DNA of 64,000 bases from Microbacterium proteolyticum. GTDB lineage: Bacteria; Actinomycetota; Actinomycetes; Actinomycetales; Microbacteriaceae. This document shows positions 61,971 through 64,000 of this stretch, piece after piece. The notes below the pieces were generated by a model, which worked only from the letters and a program-made list of their open reading frames with translations, ran no database searches and was not told where the DNA came from. The first letter of the stretch is position 1. Every line of letters starts with the position of its first letter. Location of the stretch: assembly GCF_029639405.1 (NCBI RefSeq), contig NZ_CP121274.1, positions 3,162,001 to 3,226,000 of the forward strand. Direction: 5' to 3'. Both the position numbers and the translations under genes were made by a program.

Positions 61971-63890
61971 TCAGGCGAGGTTGACGGTGCGCTTGCGGAT
62001 CGCGCGCACGTCGTTCTCGAGCGATCCGCCGTACGCGAAGAACCCGATGTCGGTCGCGCGGTGGCTGATGTCGAGGGCGCGCAGCTGGATGCGCGGCGAC
62101 TCGAACACGGTGAACGCGCGCTTGTCGTAGCCGACCATCGTCCCCGGGGCGAGGTTGAAATCGACCTCGAACGAGAGGTTGTCCGCCACCTTCGCGTCAC
62201 CGTTGCGGATGTCGGCGAAGCCGAGCTGACCGGCGAGCCACGCGGGCAGGTCGGCGAACTTCAGGGCGGCGAAGTTGGTGAACAGGTTCTCGGACACCCA
62301 CACCTTGTCGAGCGAGGCGCCGATCCGCTTCAGGTCGAACGCGATCGCGGTCAGCGCCGGCAGGACGCCGACGACGGCGGGCGCGGGGCCGGTGGCCGCG
62401 GACAGGAGCTCGGTACGCACGTGGGCGTCGGAGTCCTTGTCGTAGACGGCGCCGAGCTTGCCGAACAGCGAGCCGATCAGGTCGGGGCTGCCGAGGTCCA
62501 TGAAGATGTTGTCCACCTTCGTCCCGAAGCCCCAGTCCTCGGAGTCGGCTTCGACCTTCTCCGTCTTCCATGTGCCCGTGGGAACCTCGGCGAAGTTGCC
62601 TTCGTAGATCTCCACGTGCGCCGGGGTCTCGTCCTCGTCCCACTTGTCGGTCTCGTCCTCGCGGACCCAGCGGAAGCCCTCCATCTTGCGGGCCGTGAGC
62701 GGCTTCACCGGGCCGAGCGAGTCGATCCAGGGGCGGCCGTCGGTCTCCGCCTGCCAGATCTCGCCGAGCCACGCGGGGCGGCCGATGAAGGCTTCGCCGC
62801 CGTCGTTGCCCTCGCCCACGGTTTCCAGGGCGTTGTTCACGGTGTGCACGATCGCGCGGAGATCGCGGGACTGCGCGGCGGCCATGATGTCGGACGCGAC
62901 GCTCGCGAACGACGCAGGGCGGTCGATCGTCGTCGCTGCTGGCACGACCGCGGCCGCGGGGCCGGCCGCGTACTCGGCGGGGACGGCAACGCCCGGGGCG
63001 CCGGCCATCGGCGCGACCGGCGCGGCAGCTGCCGGCGCGGCCACGGGGTTGAGGGCGCGGTACGCGGCGAGGGCGGCGTCGTGGGTGGCCTGGTCGATCT
63101 GTCCGGCTGCGAGGGCGGCCGCCAGCTGTTCGGGGTTCACGGTGTTGTCCTTTCGGTGGGTGGGTGCCAGGGCGGCGGGTGCCATTGCGGCGGGAATCAG
63201 GGGCGCGGGTGCGGCGGTGCGGCCGGCGTGGGCGAACATCGAGAGGTCGAATCGCGCGGCCGCGGCGGGGGCGTCAGTGTCGAGCCGGTCGGCGAGGCCA
63301 GCGGCTACGGCTTCCTCGGCGCTGTACCACGTCTCGGCCTTCATCACGGCGCGCCATTCGGCCGCGGTGCCGCCTGCCTTGTCGGCGTACATGCCGGCGA
63401 TGTTGTCGCTGATCCGGTCGAGGTCGTCGGCGACGACGCGCATCTCCTCGGCGTTGCCGAGCGCGATCGTCCAGGCGTCGTGAATCATGACCTCGGCGTT
63501 CGAGGCCATGACCACCTCATCGCCAGCGACAGCGATGTAGGACGCCGCGGATGCCGCGAGCCCGTCCACGGTGACGGTGACGTGGGCGCGGTGATTGCGC
63601 AGCGCGTTGCGGATCGCGATGCCCTCGTACACGTCGCCGCCCGGGCTGTTGATGTAGACGTGGAGTTCGTCAACGTCGAGGGCGCGCAGGGCCGGTACCA
63701 CGTCGGCGGCGGCCACGTCGCCCCAGAACCCGCCGATGACGCCGTAGATGTGCAGCTGCGCGGATGAGTCGCCGGTCTCGGTGACGTTCCAGCGGCGTGT
63801 GCCGCGGGCGTTGGCGTCGGCGACGCGCATCCGGGCGCGGATGTCATCGACCGACATCGACGCGGCGAGAATCGGGATTCGAGGGGTCAC
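61971..63890 (-). CDS. Prohead protease - major capsid protein fusion
   Basis: 639 residues in one frame. Residues 1-245 form a ClpP/SppA-type prohead protease: INSPGGDVYEGIAIRN, Ser in VDGLAASAASYIA and His in EVMIHDAW. Residues 251-639 form an HK97-fold capsid protein with an Ala/Pro/Gln-rich N-terminal delta-like segment, then EAFIGRPAWLGEIWQAETDGR to the end. The junction PTHRKDNTV is encoded by a ribosome site (GAAAGGAC) and a GTG at 63140 that would start a 389-residue capsid protein alone. The GTG at 63890 overlaps the portal stop by four bases. Confidence 0.85.
   Translation of the reverse strand: MTPRIPILAASMSVDDIRARMRVADANARGTRRWNVTETGDSSAQLHIYGVIGGFWGDVAAADVVPALRALDVDELHVYINSPGGDVYEGIAIRNALRNHRAHVTVTVDGLAASAASYIAVAGDEVVMASNAEVMIHDAWTIALGNAEEMRVVADDLDRISDNIAGMYADKAGGTAAEWRAVMKAETWYSAEEAVAAGLADRLDTDAPAAAARFDLSMFAHAGRTAAPAPLIPAAMAPAALAPTHRKDNTVNPEQLAAALAAGQIDQATHDAALAAYRALNPVAAPAAAAPVAPMAGAPGVAVPAEYAAGPAAAVVPAATTIDRPASFASVASDIMAAAQSRDLRAIVHTVNNALETVGEGNDGGEAFIGRPAWLGEIWQAETDGRPWIDSLGPVKPLTARKMEGFRWVREDETDKWDEDETPAHVEIYEGNFAEVPTGTWKTEKVEADSEDWGFGTKVDNIFMDLGSPDLIGSLFGKLGAVYDKDSDAHVRTELLSAATGPAPAVVGVLPALTAIAFDLKRIGASLDKVWVSENLFTNFAALKFADLPAWLAGQLGFADIRNGDAKVADNLSFEVDFNLAPGTMVGYDKRAFTVFESPRIQLRALDISHRATDIGFFAYGGSLENDVRAIRKRTVNLA
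63138..63154 (-). promoter_or_regulatory. Internal ribosome site and GTG start for capsid protein
   Basis: Minus-strand GAAAGGA (63148-63154) lies seven bases before GTG (63138-63140), in frame inside the protease-capsid gene, exactly at the domain boundary. Translation here would give MNPEQLAAALAAGQIDQ and on, a free 389-residue capsid protein. Confidence 0.75.
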
Positions 63891-64000
63891 GCTGCGTTCT
63901 CCGTTCCGGCGAGCTTCATCGGCTCGCCCTCCTGCGCGTCGATCCACGCCTGGTCGATGAACCCGCCGTCGATGCCGACCTTGTACGCGTCGAACCGGGC
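63887..64000 (-). CDS. Portal protein, C-terminal end (partial)
   Basis: The last 37 codons and TGA of a gene running off the window: ARFDAYKVGIDGGFIDQAW followed by IDAQEGEPMKLAGTENAA. This resembles the C-terminal tail of HK97-family portal proteins (a region usually describing the next segment 'GIITQNEWR.E.'), and the place directly before the protease fits. The stop overlaps the protease GTG (GTGA). Confidence 0.7.
   Translation of the reverse strand, partial: ARFDAYKVGIDGGFIDQAWIDAQEGEPMKLAGTENAA

Larger units (their letters stand above)
52561..64000. mobile_element. Prophage (left end to beyond the window)
   Basis: Begins at the tRNA-fragment attachment site. It carries a tyrosine integrase (53355-54194) on the + strand and a late operon on the minus strand, from portal (cut by the window edge) through capsid, connectors, tail, lysin and holin-like genes. 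All late genes look intact and tightly packed, with 1-8 base overlaps. The tail module indicates a small siphovirus. No repressor, replication or terminase genes are in view; they should lie to the right. Confidence 0.9.

Overview
The window is high-G+C, densely coded DNA with short intergenic gaps and frequent GTG starts. Many genes are joined by ATGA, GTGA or TGATG overlaps, and the proteins are of actinobacterial type. The gene content (fru-PTS, otsAB, ilv/leu, non-Cys-ligated bisC-like oxidoreductase, LAXTG sorting signal) and the constant use of the heptamer GGATGCC/GGCATCC suggest a Microbacteriaceae member, most likely Microbacterium. That assignment is inference. No rRNA or CRISPR array was seen.

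Layout, chromosomal part (1-52560). 1-2906: O-acetylhomoserine sulfhydrylase translationally coupled to an NtaA/SnaA/DszA flavin monooxygenase (sulfur acquisition). 2913-6900: TerC, an ECF sigma factor coupled to a DUF4349 membrane protein, tRNA-Glu with a decayed tandem copy, and a metallo-beta-lactamase-fold hydrolase. 6973-11221: fruR-fruK-fruA-ptsH fructose PTS operon, with 10-bp-spaced direct repeats in its promoter. 11222-14967: an orphan ABC binding protein, a flavin reductase and a DUF1989 protein facing a GntR regulator across GTATAC palindromes. 14961-18529: an MscS-type channel with a CNB-like tail, coupled to a cyclase-domain sensor; both nucleotide-related domains look degenerate. 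18580-22323: lipoprotein, bisC-like molybdoenzyme, membrane protein, tRNA-Gln. 22532-28164: gltX, a LysR/PLP-enzyme pair, MFS, FAH-family hydrolase. 28500-41288: branched-chain amino acid and serine genes (ilvE, leuB, serA, ilvC, ilvN, ilvB, ilvD), interrupted by a TetR/MFS efflux pair and small membrane proteins. 41298-43540: otsAB. 43984-47500: thiolase and CoA-transferase genes with an IclR regulator. 47540-52383: MarR/MFS, sortase-anchored SGNH hydrolase, alpha/beta hydrolase/NUDIX pair.

Prophage (about 52561 to beyond the right edge). A 3' fragment of a tRNA gene, most like tRNA-Lys(CTT), marks one attachment site. Two small genes, a tyrosine integrase and a lipoprotein gene follow on the + strand. 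A compact siphovirus late operon then runs leftward on the - strand: portal (partial), ClpP-type protease fused to an HK97-type capsid protein, connector, tail terminator, tail tube, a short tape measure, baseplate/fibre proteins, an M15-type endolysin and holin-like proteins.

The two strongest leads are the protease-capsid fusion, which carries an internal Shine-Dalgarno and GTG start exactly at the capsid boundary, and the degenerate cyclase / CNB-like MscS channel pair.
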